In this document: one piece after another, positions 1 through 11,391 of the stretch | Position numbering within the stretch: the first letter of the stretch is position 1 | How the letters are laid out: each line of letters starts with the position of its first letter | Assembly (NCBI RefSeq): GCF_038070005.1 | Contig: NZ_JBBPCO010000011.1 | Span: 62,001-126,000, forward strand | Reading direction: 5' to 3' | DNA from: Thermithiobacillus plumbiphilus | GTDB lineage: Bacteria > Pseudomonadota > Gammaproteobacteria > Acidithiobacillales > Thermithiobacillaceae | Length of the DNA stretch: 64,000 nucleotides | The notes under the pieces: generated by a model | The model's input: the letters and a program-made list of their open reading frames with translations, nothing else | Told to the model about the DNA's origin: nothing | The model's database searches: none | Position numbers and translations under genes: made by a program

Positions 1-2
1 TC

Positions 3-710
3 GCCAGCGAGCAAATGCTGGAATCGCTTCAACCCGGCCTGCTCGCCCCCTACACTGAGCCATTGCGCCAGCGCATCCGTGAACTGATCGCACAGAGCGG
101 GCACAGTGCCGAAACCGTCAGCCAGCGCATCTGCCTGCACAGTTTCGGCCGACGCCAGACACAAAGCGCCACTTTCGCGACAGTCGCCCAGGCCGTGCTC
201 GAATGCCGGATGCTCAGCATCCATTATCACAGCCGCAGCCGTGACCAGACCAGCAGCCGTTGTCTGCAGCCCCGCCTGCTCCTGCATTATCGCGATAACT
301 GGTATCTCATCGCCCACTGCGAAAAAGCGCAGGCACTACGCACCTTCTCACTCGACCGCATCCGTGAAGCGGTCCTGCACGAGGCCCCCGCCGCTCCCGG
401 CGACGAATCCGAGTTACAGGATTTTCTGGGTTCCAGCTTCGGCATATTCAGCGGCCCCGTTCAACACTGGGCCGTCTTGCGTTTCAGCGCCGCGCGCGCC
501 GCCTGGGTCGCCGACGAAGTCTGGCATCCGGATCAGGTCGGCGCCTGGCGTGATGATGCCTACGAATTGCGATTGCCCTACGCCGACCCTACCGAACTCA
601 TCATGGAGATTTTGAAACACGGGCCAGAGGTGCAGGTGCTGGAGCCGGCGGAGCTACGGGAGATGGCCATAGGACGGCTTGAGGCGGCATGGCGACAGTA
701 TCAGAAGTGA
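3..710 (+). CDS. WYL-domain transcriptional regulator, C-terminal part (5' end outside window)
   Basis: The reading frame is open from the first bases of the window, so the N-terminal HTH region lies to the left. The visible 235 or so residues contain a WYL-type domain (LSIHYHSRSR, then RLLLHYRDNWYLIAHCEKAQALRTFSLDRI) followed by a C-terminal WCX-like extension. WYL proteins are ligand- or nucleic-acid-responsive regulators that often accompany CRISPR-Cas and other defence loci. This one is co-oriented with the cas genes and lies about 470 bp before cas3. A role in controlling the cas operon is inferred from position only. Confidence 0.8.
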   Translation, partial: ASEQMLESLQPGLLAPYTEPLRQRIRELIAQSGHSAETVSQRICLHSFGRRQTQSATFATVAQAVLECRMLSIHYHSRSRDQTSSRCLQPRLLLHYRDNWYLIAHCEKAQALRTFSLDRIREAVLHEAPAAPGDESELQDFLGSSFGIFSGPVQHWAVLRFSAARAAWVADEVWHPDQVGAWRDDAYELRLPYADPTELIMEILKHGPEVQVLEPAELREMAIGRLEAAWRQYQK

Positions 711-797
711 AAAAGTTTTGAGCGGCTCAGGCTGTGAGACAGTGGGTGTGGGAGAATGGATGTAAAGGCGGGGAAGACTTGCACCGTTGTGGTCAGA

Positions 798-995
798 TCA
801 CTCTTGGGAGTCGGTGGAAGTTTTTTCTTTTAAACCGAGCAACTTACGCCGACAGCGCTTGGTATTCCATGCGCGATGACGGAGATATAGCCCGACTCCC
901 GTCACGCCGATAAGCAACATAGACAATAGAGGGGACAGCTTGATCTGGAAAATGATCTCCATGACGCTGCCATCCATGAAGAGAGGAATAGCCAT
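798..995 (-). CDS. Possible small membrane protein divergent from the cas operon
   Basis: A 65-codon frame with ATG at 995 and a purine-rich GAGAGAG about 8 nt upstream. It has one hydrophobic segment (around LSPLLSMLLIGVTGVGLYL) followed by a basic tail (RHRAWNTKRCRRK). It resembles no family I recognise. It is divergently oriented to cas3, and its upstream region is the same stretch that the pseudo-spacer at 1096-1130 appears to target, so it could be the gene silenced by a crRNA-like antitoxin RNA. It may equally be a chance frame. Confidence 0.35.
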   Translation of the reverse strand: MAIPLFMDGSVMEIIFQIKLSPLLSMLLIGVTGVGLYLRHRAWNTKRCRRKLLGLKEKTSTDSQE

Positions 996-1014
996 AATAC
1001 AATCTCTCTCTGGA

Positions 1015-1043
1015 TTTACAACCTTTACTAGATTTGTAATAAA
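1015..1043 (+). promoter_or_regulatory. Putative promoter of the cas operon and crRNA-like RNA
   Basis: A TTTACA -35-like hexamer (1015-1020) lies 17 nt before an AATAAA -10-like hexamer (1038-1043), in an AT-rich stretch unlike the surrounding GC-rich DNA. A transcript from here would contain the two degenerate repeats and then cas3. The match to consensus is 5/6 and 4/6, so this is a plausible but unproven promoter. Confidence 0.45.
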
Positions 1044-1061
1044 ACAACAGCTATGCTTCAG
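1024..1061 (+). other. Protospacer-like target of the pseudo-spacer, with TTT PAM-like triplet
   Basis: TTT at 1024-1026 is followed by ACTAGATTTGTAAT from 1027. The pseudo-spacer at 1096 begins ACTAGCTTTGTCAT. Over the first 18 positions 15 match, with mismatches at 6, 12 and 16. Pairing fades beyond position 18. Mismatches at every sixth base are tolerated by type I effector complexes because those bases are flipped out. The site overlaps the putative cas promoter. Confidence 0.6.
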
Positions 1062-1164
1062 ATCTCTAGGTCATAATACCTAGCCCCATTGAAGCACTAG
1101 CTTTGTCATAGAAGATCCAGCAATAGAAAACATATCCGGGGCACTGCCCCGGCCTCATTGCCGT
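1061..1164 (+). ncRNA. crRNA-like RNA: degenerate repeat 1, 35-nt pseudo-spacer, degenerate repeat 2
   Basis: Degenerate repeat 1 (1061-1095) has a CTAGGT/ACCTAG hairpin (1066-1083) followed directly by CCCCATTGAAGC. The array repeat has CCTCATTGAAGC at the same distance from its hairpin (11 of 12 identical, including the whole ATTGAAGC handle). Degenerate repeat 2 (1131-1164) has the arms CCGGGGC/GCCCCGG followed by CCTCATTG. Compared with the array repeat it carries a compensatory A-T to G-C change in the stem and a shortened loop. Between them is a 35-nt pseudo-spacer (1096-1130), within the length range of real spacers here. The unit ends 13 nt before the cas3 start codon. It fits the CreR/CreA class of crRNA-like regulators that type I effectors use for transcriptional repression. 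Processing by Csb2 and the regulatory role are inference. Confidence 0.75.
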
Positions 1165-1177
1165 GTAGGGAGAGAGC

Positions 1178-3570
1178 ATGGAATACGAGGCGCTGTTTAG
1201 AAAAGCAACCGGGTTGCAAGCTCCGTACCCTTATCAGGTGAAGCTCGCCAAGGAACCGTGGCCAGACACCCTCGACATTCCTACCGGGCTCGGCAAAACT
1301 GCCGCCGTAATGCTGGCCTGGTATTACAAGCGGCGCGTTCAGAAGGACGCGGCCACACCACGCCGACTCGTTATTTGCCTTCCGATGCGGGTCTTAGTGG
1401 AGCAGACCCACTCCAATATAAATCAATGGCTGGAAAATTTGGGTGATTGGGCGTCTGCCGCAGGCAACGACAAGGTGTCTGTACACCTTCTCATGGGTGG
1501 AGAAAACGACCTCACATCCTGGGCTGACTTCCCTGAAGAGGACATGATCCTGATCGGCACCCAGGACATGCTGCTGTCGCGCGCCTTAATGCGCGGTTAT
1601 GGCATGAGCCGTTATCAGTGGCCAGTTCACTTCGCCTTGCTACACAACGATGCTCTCTGGGCTTTCGACGAAGTGCAATTAATGGGTGCCGGCCTGCAGA
1701 CGTCAGCTCAGCTTGAGTCCTTCCGACGCTCTTTTATCCTCGGCTCGAACTCCCGCTCGCTCTGGGTATCTGCCACGCTGAACAAGAATTGGCTTGCCAC
1801 TGTTGATTTCAAGCCATATTTAGAAAATCTCGCTCAGCTCACCTTGTCCCCGGATGAATGCGCCAACAATGTCATCCAGGCGCGACGCGAGGCGGTGAAG
1901 CGATTATCCCGTGCCCAAACTGCATTGACCACGGAAAATACCAAAGCCAAAGCCATCGTCTACGCGCAAGCCCTGACCCAAGAAGTGCTGGAAAAACACC
2001 TGGCAGGCACACAAAGCATCGTGATCATCAACACTGTTGAGCGCGCCCAAGCAATTTTCGGAGCACTGAAAAAACACTCACCTAATGCGGAATTACTGCT
2101 CATCCATTCCCGCTTCCGACCACCTGAACGCAAAGCACTCAACCAAGCTCTGTCCATCCCACCATCCACAGAGGGCCCCGGGCGCATCGTGGTCGCCACC
2201 CAGGCCATCGAGGCTGGCGTGGACATGACAAGTCGCGTGCTTTTCACCGAACTTGCTCCCTGGTCCTCGCTCGTGCAGCGCTTCGGCCGCTGCAATCGCT
2301 ATGGCGAGTGCAATGATTCCGGCGGGGCAGATGTGTTCTGGATCGACCAAGATTCTGAGCTGACAAATCCATATGCAGCGGATGCATTGGCCTTGGCACG
2401 CGACAAACTGATGTGGCTCGATTCGGCCAGCCCTGCCCATCTGCCCGCCACCGACGAGCCCTCTCCTCTGGTTTCCGTACTGCGCAGGCGAGACTTTCTG
2501 GAACTCTTCAATACCGACCCTGACCTCTCCGGCTTCGATACGGACATCTCAATCTACATCCGAGATGCGGATGATCTGGACGTACAGGTGTTCTGGCGCG
2601 ATCTCATCCAGGGTGTTGAAGAACAAACACAACCATCGCGAAATGAAATCTGCCGCGCTTCCCTTTCCCAACTCAAGAACTACCTGGATAAGCGCAAGGG
2701 CGAAGATGCGGCGTGGCGCTGGGATGCGCTGGACGGCAAATGGAAACTGTTCAGGGAAAAGGTGAGGCCGGGGCTCATTCTCATGTTGAATGCAGATCTT
2801 GGCGGCTATGATGCAGAACTGGGATTTTCTCCTGAGAAAATCAAATATGCTGTGACTATCCTGCCCGACGATTCCAGGGAACAAGTGGAAGAATCCTACG
2901 ATGGCGACGCCCGAAGCCAGCAGAACCACCCCGTGGAACTAGCGCTCCATTTAAACGATGTCGAACAGGAAATGCGCAATCTTGCACACGCACTTGAACT
3001 CAGCCCCAAAGACGCAGAAGCCACCGCCCGTGCTGGCCGCTGGCATGATACAGGTAAAGCGCACGAGGTTTTTCGCTCCACCATGACCGCCTGCGAGAGT
3101 ATGGCAGCGCAGAAAAACACCCTATGGGCGAAATCGCCTTGTCGCGGACGGCACAAACGCCCACATTTTCGTCACGAACTGGCTTCCATGCTGGCATGGC
3201 TGACACACCGCGCCAGCGAGCCGAACGCCGACCTCATTGCCTACCTGATTGCCGCGCATCATGGCAAGGTACGCATGTCATTACGCGCGCTGCCCGATGA
3301 AAAGTCACCGGAGACTGGCACACGCCTCTTTGCGCGGGGCGTATGGGATGGCGACACGCTGCCGGGAATTGATCTGCCCACGGAGCACATCCCAGACACC
3401 ACGTTGCGGCTTGACATCATGCAGTTAGGTGAAAGCGCGATGGGATCCTCATGGTCCGACAGAGTACAGCGCTTGCTGGCTGCACAGGGTCCGTTCCGCT
3501 TGGCTTGGCTGGAAGCGCTGGTCAGGATCGCCGACTGGCGCGCTTCACGGAAGGAACAGGAGGATCGTGC

Positions 3571-3574
<4 letters not shown>
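1178..3574 (+). CDS. cas3: Cas3 helicase-nuclease, type I-G (helicase domain first, HD domain last)
   Basis: Interference helicase-nuclease recruited by the effector complex to degrade DNA. The 798-residue protein begins with a superfamily 2 helicase: Walker A PTGLGKTA with K40, and the motif II variant DEVQ at 164-167. It ends with an HD nuclease domain (WHDTGKAH with H623-D624, and the downstream HH pair at 694-695). The helicase-then-HD order is typical of type I-G (I-U) rather than the HD-first order of most Cas3. The ATG at 1178 has a good GGGAGAGAG site. Its last four bases overlap the csx17 start (ATGA), so it is translated as part of the operon. A crRNA-like unit lies in its 5' leader. 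Confidence 0.95.
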
Positions 3575-6709
<3,135 letters not shown>

Positions 6710-6736
6710 CAGATCTGGCGTAACGGAGAATAGTCA

Positions 6737-8251
6737 ATGCTCGTAATTTCCTTTACCTTTCCGGGTGGGCGTTATCACGCTACCCCCTGGGGAAGGCATG
6801 TCAACGAAGCGGATCTGGAGTGGCCTCCGTCCCCTTGGCGTATCGTGCGCGCACTCATTGCGGTCTGGCATCGCAAACTGGACCCGGCGCGGCGCGATGT
6901 CGATCTGCTGATCCGTCTACTCGGCAGAGTTTCAAGTGAAGCGCCTCACTATCAAGTTCCCGAGGCGGTGCATGCCCACACACGACATTACATGCCCGGG
7001 AAAGGCGATAAAAGAACGCTGATCTTCGATGCCTTTGCACGGCTGGATGCGAACACACCCGTAATTGCCGTCTGGCGCGGGATTCATCTTGCGGGTGATG
7101 AAGTCGAACTCCTTGATAGCTTGCTGGCGAAACTGGGGTTCTTGGGACGTGCGGAAAGCTGGGCTGACGCTGTGCGATTACCCGAATGGTTGGGTGAGTG
7201 CAATTGCGTTGCCAATGGAGAAGAACTGGATCCCGAAACGGGCGAAGTCAGTGAGCGCATCTCGCTCTATATGCCCATGGCTCCCGCAAACTACGATGTG
7301 TTCCGCCGCGCGCAAATCGATGGTCTTTCCAAGCGCGCCGACATCACACCCAAGGATCGCAAGAAAATTGAGGCAACTCTGCCAGAGTCATGGATTAGTG
7401 CCGTGGCGCTCGACACTTCCGAACTGCGCTCAGCCGGCTGGAACATGCCACCTGCTGCACGCAAAGTGAATTATGTGCAACCTGCCGGTTTACTACGATC
7501 TGTCGCCCGCATACGCCCTCGATTTCGAGAGCGCCAGTCGGTAAATACGCTTCGTTTCGCAATGTATGGAAAGCCCTTGCCGCTCATTCAAGATACCGTT
7601 CGGGTGGGGGAATGGCTGCGCATGGCGGCCATGAGCGTGGTAAAAAGGAAACATAATGAGGACAGCATTCCCCCAATCATCTCCGGACATGACCTCGCTG
7701 ACGGGAATCGCCACCAACATGCATTCTGGCTGCCAGAAGACGCGGATGGTGATGGGCACATCGATCATCTGCTGATCCATATCCCGGCTGGCCTGGCGGG
7801 GCCCGCGCGGCAAGCTCTCGAATCACTGTCTCATTTATGGAACCATGAAGGTCAAAAATGGCAATTACTTCTTGAAAGTAGCTCAGGTTCAGATGGCAAG
7901 ATCGGTTCAAGCACGCTATTTAAAGAAGGAAATACTTGGACTTCCGCAACCCCCTATCTGCACCCTTGGCACGCCAAGAAGAATTTCACCGCCGCAGATC
8001 AAATTCGACGTGAATGCCGCGAGCGTGGCTTGCCGGAAGTCCAAAATTTGCAGCAAATATCGACAATCAGAATACAAGGTCGTGAACTGCGTCCGACCCA
8101 CTTCCACCGTTTTCGCTCGAAACGTGGTCTTGTGCAACCCGATACCCACGGCAGCTTCTGGCGCATTACCTTTGCCGAACCAATCCCTGGTCCCTTGGCG
8201 CTCGGCTTTGCTTGTCATTTTGGCTTGGGATTATTTGCTCCTTGTGAATAA
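6737..8251 (+). CDS. csb2: Csb2 (fused Cas5/Cas6-type protein), type I-G
   Basis: A 504-residue Csb2 protein, which in type I-G combines the Cas5 cap role with Cas6-like repeat processing. The operon has no separate cas6, consistent with that. The N-terminus LVISFTFPGGRYHATPWGRHVNEADLEWPPSPWRIVRALIA is a hallmark of the family. GGAG precedes the ATG at 6737 by a normal distance. It is the expected enzyme for cutting the hairpin repeat to leave the ATTGAAGC 5' handle, and possibly for releasing the pseudo-crRNA upstream of cas3. It ends 35 bp before the convergent toxin gene. Confidence 0.92.
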   Translation: MLVISFTFPGGRYHATPWGRHVNEADLEWPPSPWRIVRALIAVWHRKLDPARRDVDLLIRLLGRVSSEAPHYQVPEAVHAHTRHYMPGKGDKRTLIFDAFARLDANTPVIAVWRGIHLAGDEVELLDSLLAKLGFLGRAESWADAVRLPEWLGECNCVANGEELDPETGEVSERISLYMPMAPANYDVFRRAQIDGLSKRADITPKDRKKIEATLPESWISAVALDTSELRSAGWNMPPAARKVNYVQPAGLLRSVARIRPRFRERQSVNTLRFAMYGKPLPLIQDTVRVGEWLRMAAMSVVKRKHNEDSIPPIISGHDLADGNRHQHAFWLPEDADGDGHIDHLLIHIPAGLAGPARQALESLSHLWNHEGQKWQLLLESSSGSDGKIGSSTLFKEGNTWTSATPYLHPWHAKKNFTAADQIRRECRERGLPEVQNLQQISTIRIQGRELRPTHFHRFRSKRGLVQPDTHGSFWRITFAEPIPGPLALGFACHFGLGLFAPCE

Positions 8252-8286
8252 GGATAAACCAATATCCGTTCTCAACAAGGATATTG

Positions 8287-8718
8287 TCATTCCAACACCG
8301 ACATCCCCATTGCCACCGCGGCCTCACGCAATCCGTTGTCGAACACCACCATACGGAACTCAGCCGCCGTCCCGGCCACATGCCACACTGCTTCGGCGGC
8401 CGACAAGTGCACGCTGTCGTAACCGCGCAGACCGTACTGCTCAGCCAGATCGCCGGCGCGACGGATCAATGCCTCGGTCGGTATGACAACCTCCAGGTTG
8501 CGCCAATCCCGTTCCAGCGATTGGCGGTATCCTGCCAGATCGCCGGGCCCAATACGTTTCATGCGAAGCGCCTTGGCCAGGCCGGCGCGCATCTCGGCAT
8601 AGCTCAGCAGATGCGTGGCCGACAGGTTTGCTTCGCTTACAGCCTCCCGGACACGCGAAGATTCGGGTTCATCTACGTACAGTTTGAGCAATGCCGAGGT
8701 GTCCAGATAAAGAATCAC
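8287..8718 (-). CDS. VapC-like PIN-domain toxin inside the cas operon
   Basis: A 143-residue PIN-domain ribonuclease-type toxin with the expected acidic residues (LDTSALLK near the start, YAEM, YDSVHL and FDNG near the end). VapC toxins cleave tRNA or rRNA; the target here is unknown. The GTG start at 8718 overlaps the antitoxin stop (GTGA), showing translational coupling. The gene is antisense to the flanking cas genes and separates the effector module from the adaptation module. Confidence 0.88.
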   Translation of the reverse strand: MILYLDTSALLKLYVDEPESSRVREAVSEANLSATHLLSYAEMRAGLAKALRMKRIGPGDLAGYRQSLERDWRNLEVVIPTEALIRRAGDLAEQYGLRGYDSVHLSAAEAVWHVAGTAAEFRMVVFDNGLREAAVAMGMSVLE

Positions 8719-8999
8719 TCCCGGTCATCCAGAATGATCCGTGAAAGCGGCTTTTCTCCAGACGGCCACATGATCGGATGCTCTGGACCCAAGGGCTTGC
8801 CACCCTTGCCTGCCCTGATCCAGGGCTGCGACCGCAGACGTGCAAGGACCTGTGCTTCTGGGTCGGCTTCTGACGCATGCGGGGGAGCCAGACGCGCCAC
8901 CGGCTTGCCATGGGATGTAACAACCAATTCCTCGCCCGCCTGTACGCGCCGCAAGTACTCGGACAGATGGTCTTTGAATTCACGCACTGAAATTTCCAC
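8715..8999 (-). CDS. Phd/YefM-type antitoxin partner of the PIN toxin
   Basis: The protein carries VEISVREFKDHLSEYLRRVQAGEELVVTSHGKPVARL, the classic Phd/YefM DNA-binding fold, followed by a C-terminal toxin-neutralising tail. I choose the GTG at 8999 because GGAG lies 5 nt upstream; a longer frame to 9056 would run through the operator palindrome. It is about 94 residues, normal for the family. It probably autoregulates through the inverted repeat immediately upstream. Confidence 0.85.
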   Translation of the reverse strand: MEISVREFKDHLSEYLRRVQAGEELVVTSHGKPVARLAPPHASEADPEAQVLARLRSQPWIRAGKGGKPLGPEHPIMWPSGEKPLSRIILDDRE

Positions 9000-9010
9000 A
9001 AGTTCTCCGA

Positions 9011-9039
9011 TGTGGCCATACGTATGAAGTATGGCCACA
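9011..9039. promoter_or_regulatory. Perfect 11-bp inverted repeat, probable antitoxin operator
   Basis: TGTGGCCATAC (9011-9021) and GTATGGCCACA (9029-9039) are perfect inverted repeats separated by 7 nt. They sit 12 bp upstream of the antitoxin GTG, in the divergent gap before cas4-cas1. Phd-type antitoxins bind such palindromes. The gap also contains a TATAAA at 9154-9159 that could serve cas4-cas1. Confidence 0.6.
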
Positions 9040-9181
9040 ATCATCAAAAGACGCAACCATCATGCGAAAATCAGAGCAACCCGGGCACTTGGCATCCCAA
9101 AGATTTCATTTTGCACGCTGGCCATGCACATTTCCCAATATGAAATTATCGGCTATAAAAAAGATAAAAAGGTGATTTCGA

Positions 9182-10894
9182 ATGATGGAAGAACAACGCG
9201 AACTGTCTTTGAGCTTCCCCGAACTCTCCCCGGAGACCCCACCCATCCCGGTGCGCATGGTCAATGAGTTCGTCTACTGTCCACGCCTAGCATATCTCGA
9301 GTGGGTACAAGGCGAGTTCGCCCACAACGCCGATACCGTGGATGGCGCGGTCAAGCACAAGCGCGTGGACAAGCCCAGCGGGGGGTTGCCGGAGCAGCCC
9401 GAGGATGAGGAAAACATTCATGCCCGCTCAGTGTCGCTGAGTTCCGTCAAGCTCGGGATTACCGCCAAACTGGATCTCGTCGAGGGCGAAGGCAGCTATG
9501 TCACCCCAGTGGACTACAAGCGCGGCAAGCGCCCACATACTGCTGCCGGCGTCTATGATCCTGAGCGCGTACAACTCTGCGCGCAAGGGCTCTTGCTGCG
9601 TGAACACGGTTTCGAATGCGACAGCGGCGTGATCTACTATGTTGCCTCCAAAGAACGGGTGCGCGTGCTCTTCGATGAAGTTCTCATCGACAAGACACTG
9701 AATGCAATACACGGCCTGCGTGGGCTGGCACTGGGCGGCATCATCCCCGAGCCCCTGGAAGAAAGTCCCAAATGTCCGCGTTGCTCGCTAGTCGGCATCT
9801 GCCTGCCCGATGAAGTGAAACTCCTCAATCAATCACCTATTGAACCTCGTCCCATTTTCCCGTCCGTGGAAGATGCTTTACCGCTCTACGTGCAATCTCC
9901 ACGCGCTTACGTGCGCAAGGATGGCGAGCGGCTGGTCATCGAGGTCGAAAAAGCAAAGGTTGCCGAAGCAAGATTGAACGAGGTTTCGCAAGTGGTGATC
10001 TTCGGCAATACGAGCATCACCACCCCTACCTTGCACGAGTGCCTGCGGCGCCAGATACCGATCACCTGGATGAGCTATGGCGGCTGGTTCATCGGCCACA
10101 GTGTCGGCACGGGTCATCGCAACGTCGAGACGCGTACGCATCAATACCGTGCGAGCTTCGATTCGCAGATTTGCTTGCAAATAGCACGGGGGCTCGTGGC
10201 GGCCAAAGCAGCAAACTGCCGCACACTGCTACGGCGCAACTGGCGTGGCGAAGGCGATGCTTCGGCTGCGCCGCCGGATATTCTGCAAGGCCTCAAGGAA
10301 GACATCCAGCGCGCGCAACGTGCGCCGAGCCTGGAGTATCTCTTGGGTGTCGAGGGTGCGGCGGCCAGTCGCTACTTTCAAAATTTCGCTGCCATGCTCA
10401 AGGCAGACGAAGAGCCCTCCCTGAGTTTCGACTTCATGGGCCGCAACCGTCGCCCACCAAAAGATCCTATCAATGCGTTGCTTTCTTTCGCTTACGCCAT
10501 GCTCACGCGCGAGTGGACTATCGCCCTCTCCGCCGTCGGCCTTGATCCCTACCGTGGTTTCTATCACCAACCGCGCTTTGGCCGTCCGGCCTTGGCACTG
10601 GACATGATGGAACCCTTTCGCCCGCTGATCGCTGATTCTGCCGTGGTTATGGCTGTCAACAACGGCGAAGTCCGGCCCAGCGACTTCATCTACATGGCCG
10701 GGAGCTGCAATTTGAACGATTCGGGACGTAAGCGATTCATTGCCGGTTTCGAACGGCGGCTTGCGCAGGAAGTTACCCATCCCATTTTCAAATATCGCAT
10801 CAGCTACCGTCGACTTCTGGAAGTTCAGGCCCGTCTACTGGTACGTTTTCTGGCTGGAGAAATCCCCGAATACCCGAATTTCGTGACCCGGTGA
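9182..10894 (+). CDS. cas4-cas1: Cas4-Cas1 fusion, spacer acquisition nuclease-integrase
   Basis: A 570-residue fusion typical of type I-G. The N-terminal Cas4 part has the RecB-like nuclease motif PVDYKRGKRP (D111, K113) and a cysteine set for an iron-sulfur cluster: YCPRLAY near the start and CPRCSLVGIC near residue 200. The C-terminal Cas1 part has YLLGVEGAAASRYF with the metal-binding glutamate, then the H and D motifs GFYHQPRFGRPALALDMME. Cas4 selects PAM-bearing prespacers and Cas1 integrates them. AAGGTGA lies before the ATG at 9182. The stop overlaps cas2 as GTGA. Confidence 0.95.
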   Translation: MMEEQRELSLSFPELSPETPPIPVRMVNEFVYCPRLAYLEWVQGEFAHNADTVDGAVKHKRVDKPSGGLPEQPEDEENIHARSVSLSSVKLGITAKLDLVEGEGSYVTPVDYKRGKRPHTAAGVYDPERVQLCAQGLLLREHGFECDSGVIYYVASKERVRVLFDEVLIDKTLNAIHGLRGLALGGIIPEPLEESPKCPRCSLVGICLPDEVKLLNQSPIEPRPIFPSVEDALPLYVQSPRAYVRKDGERLVIEVEKAKVAEARLNEVSQVVIFGNTSITTPTLHECLRRQIPITWMSYGGWFIGHSVGTGHRNVETRTHQYRASFDSQICLQIARGLVAAKAANCRTLLRRNWRGEGDASAAPPDILQGLKEDIQRAQRAPSLEYLLGVEGAAASRYFQNFAAMLKADEEPSLSFDFMGRNRRPPKDPINALLSFAYAMLTREWTIALSAVGLDPYRGFYHQPRFGRPALALDMMEPFRPLIADSAVVMAVNNGEVRPSDFIYMAGSCNLNDSGRKRFIAGFERRLAQEVTHPIFKYRISYRRLLEVQARLLVRFLAGEIPEYPNFVTR

Positions 10895-11187
10895 CAATCA
10901 TGGAGCATCTATACATCATCAGTTATGATATCAGTGAACCCAAACGCTGGCGGCGGGTGTTCAAGTGCATGAAAGGCTATGGCGAGTGGCTGCAACTGTC
11001 GGTGTTTCAGTGTCGCCTGAGCCGCATGCGCATGATCCGGCTTGAAGCGGAACTCGCCGAGATCATTAACCAGCGCGAGGATCACGTGCTGATCCTGGAC
11101 CTTGGGCCAGCCGAAAACGTCGACCCTCGCGTGCGTAGCTTAGGCAAGCTCTTCGAGCCTGTTACACGCGAAGCAGTCATCGTTTGA
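10891..11187 (+). CDS. cas2: Cas2, spacer acquisition subunit
   Basis: A 98-residue Cas2 with the ferredoxin-like start (YIISYDISEPKRWRRVFKCMKGYGEWLQLSVFQC) and the conserved aspartate in the first strand. It forms the Cas1-Cas2 integrase. GTG at 10891 overlaps the cas1 stop; an ATG at 10900 is an alternative start. It is the last cas gene before the leader and array. Confidence 0.95.
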   Translation: MTIMEHLYIISYDISEPKRWRRVFKCMKGYGEWLQLSVFQCRLSRMRMIRLEAELAEIINQREDHVLILDLGPAENVDPRVRSLGKLFEPVTREAVIV

Positions 11188-11391
11188 TTTTGCCTCCGGT
11201 TTGCGAGCACTGAGATGATGCGCCAAACCACGGCAGCGCTCGCCAAAAGACAAGTTCTTTAAAAATATGGTGTTTTTTACCTTTCCAATCCACAGCATCG
11301 GCACTTGGAGAACTCGTTTGGGTCACACAGAACCACAGTGCTCGCAAACCTTGCTCTCAAGCCGCACGGTTGCTGGTGCGAGAAAGGAGCT
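11188..11391 (+). promoter_or_regulatory. CRISPR leader
   Basis: A 204-bp non-coding stretch between cas2 and the first repeat, with an AT-rich patch (TTCTTTAAAAATATGGTGTTT-like, near 11255-11280). It is expected to hold the array promoter and the integration signals. Position next to cas2 sets the direction of the array as left to right, with the newest spacers on the left. Confidence 0.7.

Noticed and set aside
8251-9181. A missing cas6 or an extra cas gene between csb2 and cas4-cas1
   Set aside because: The interval holds only the toxin-antitoxin pair. Csb2 is expected to provide the Cas6 function in type I-G.
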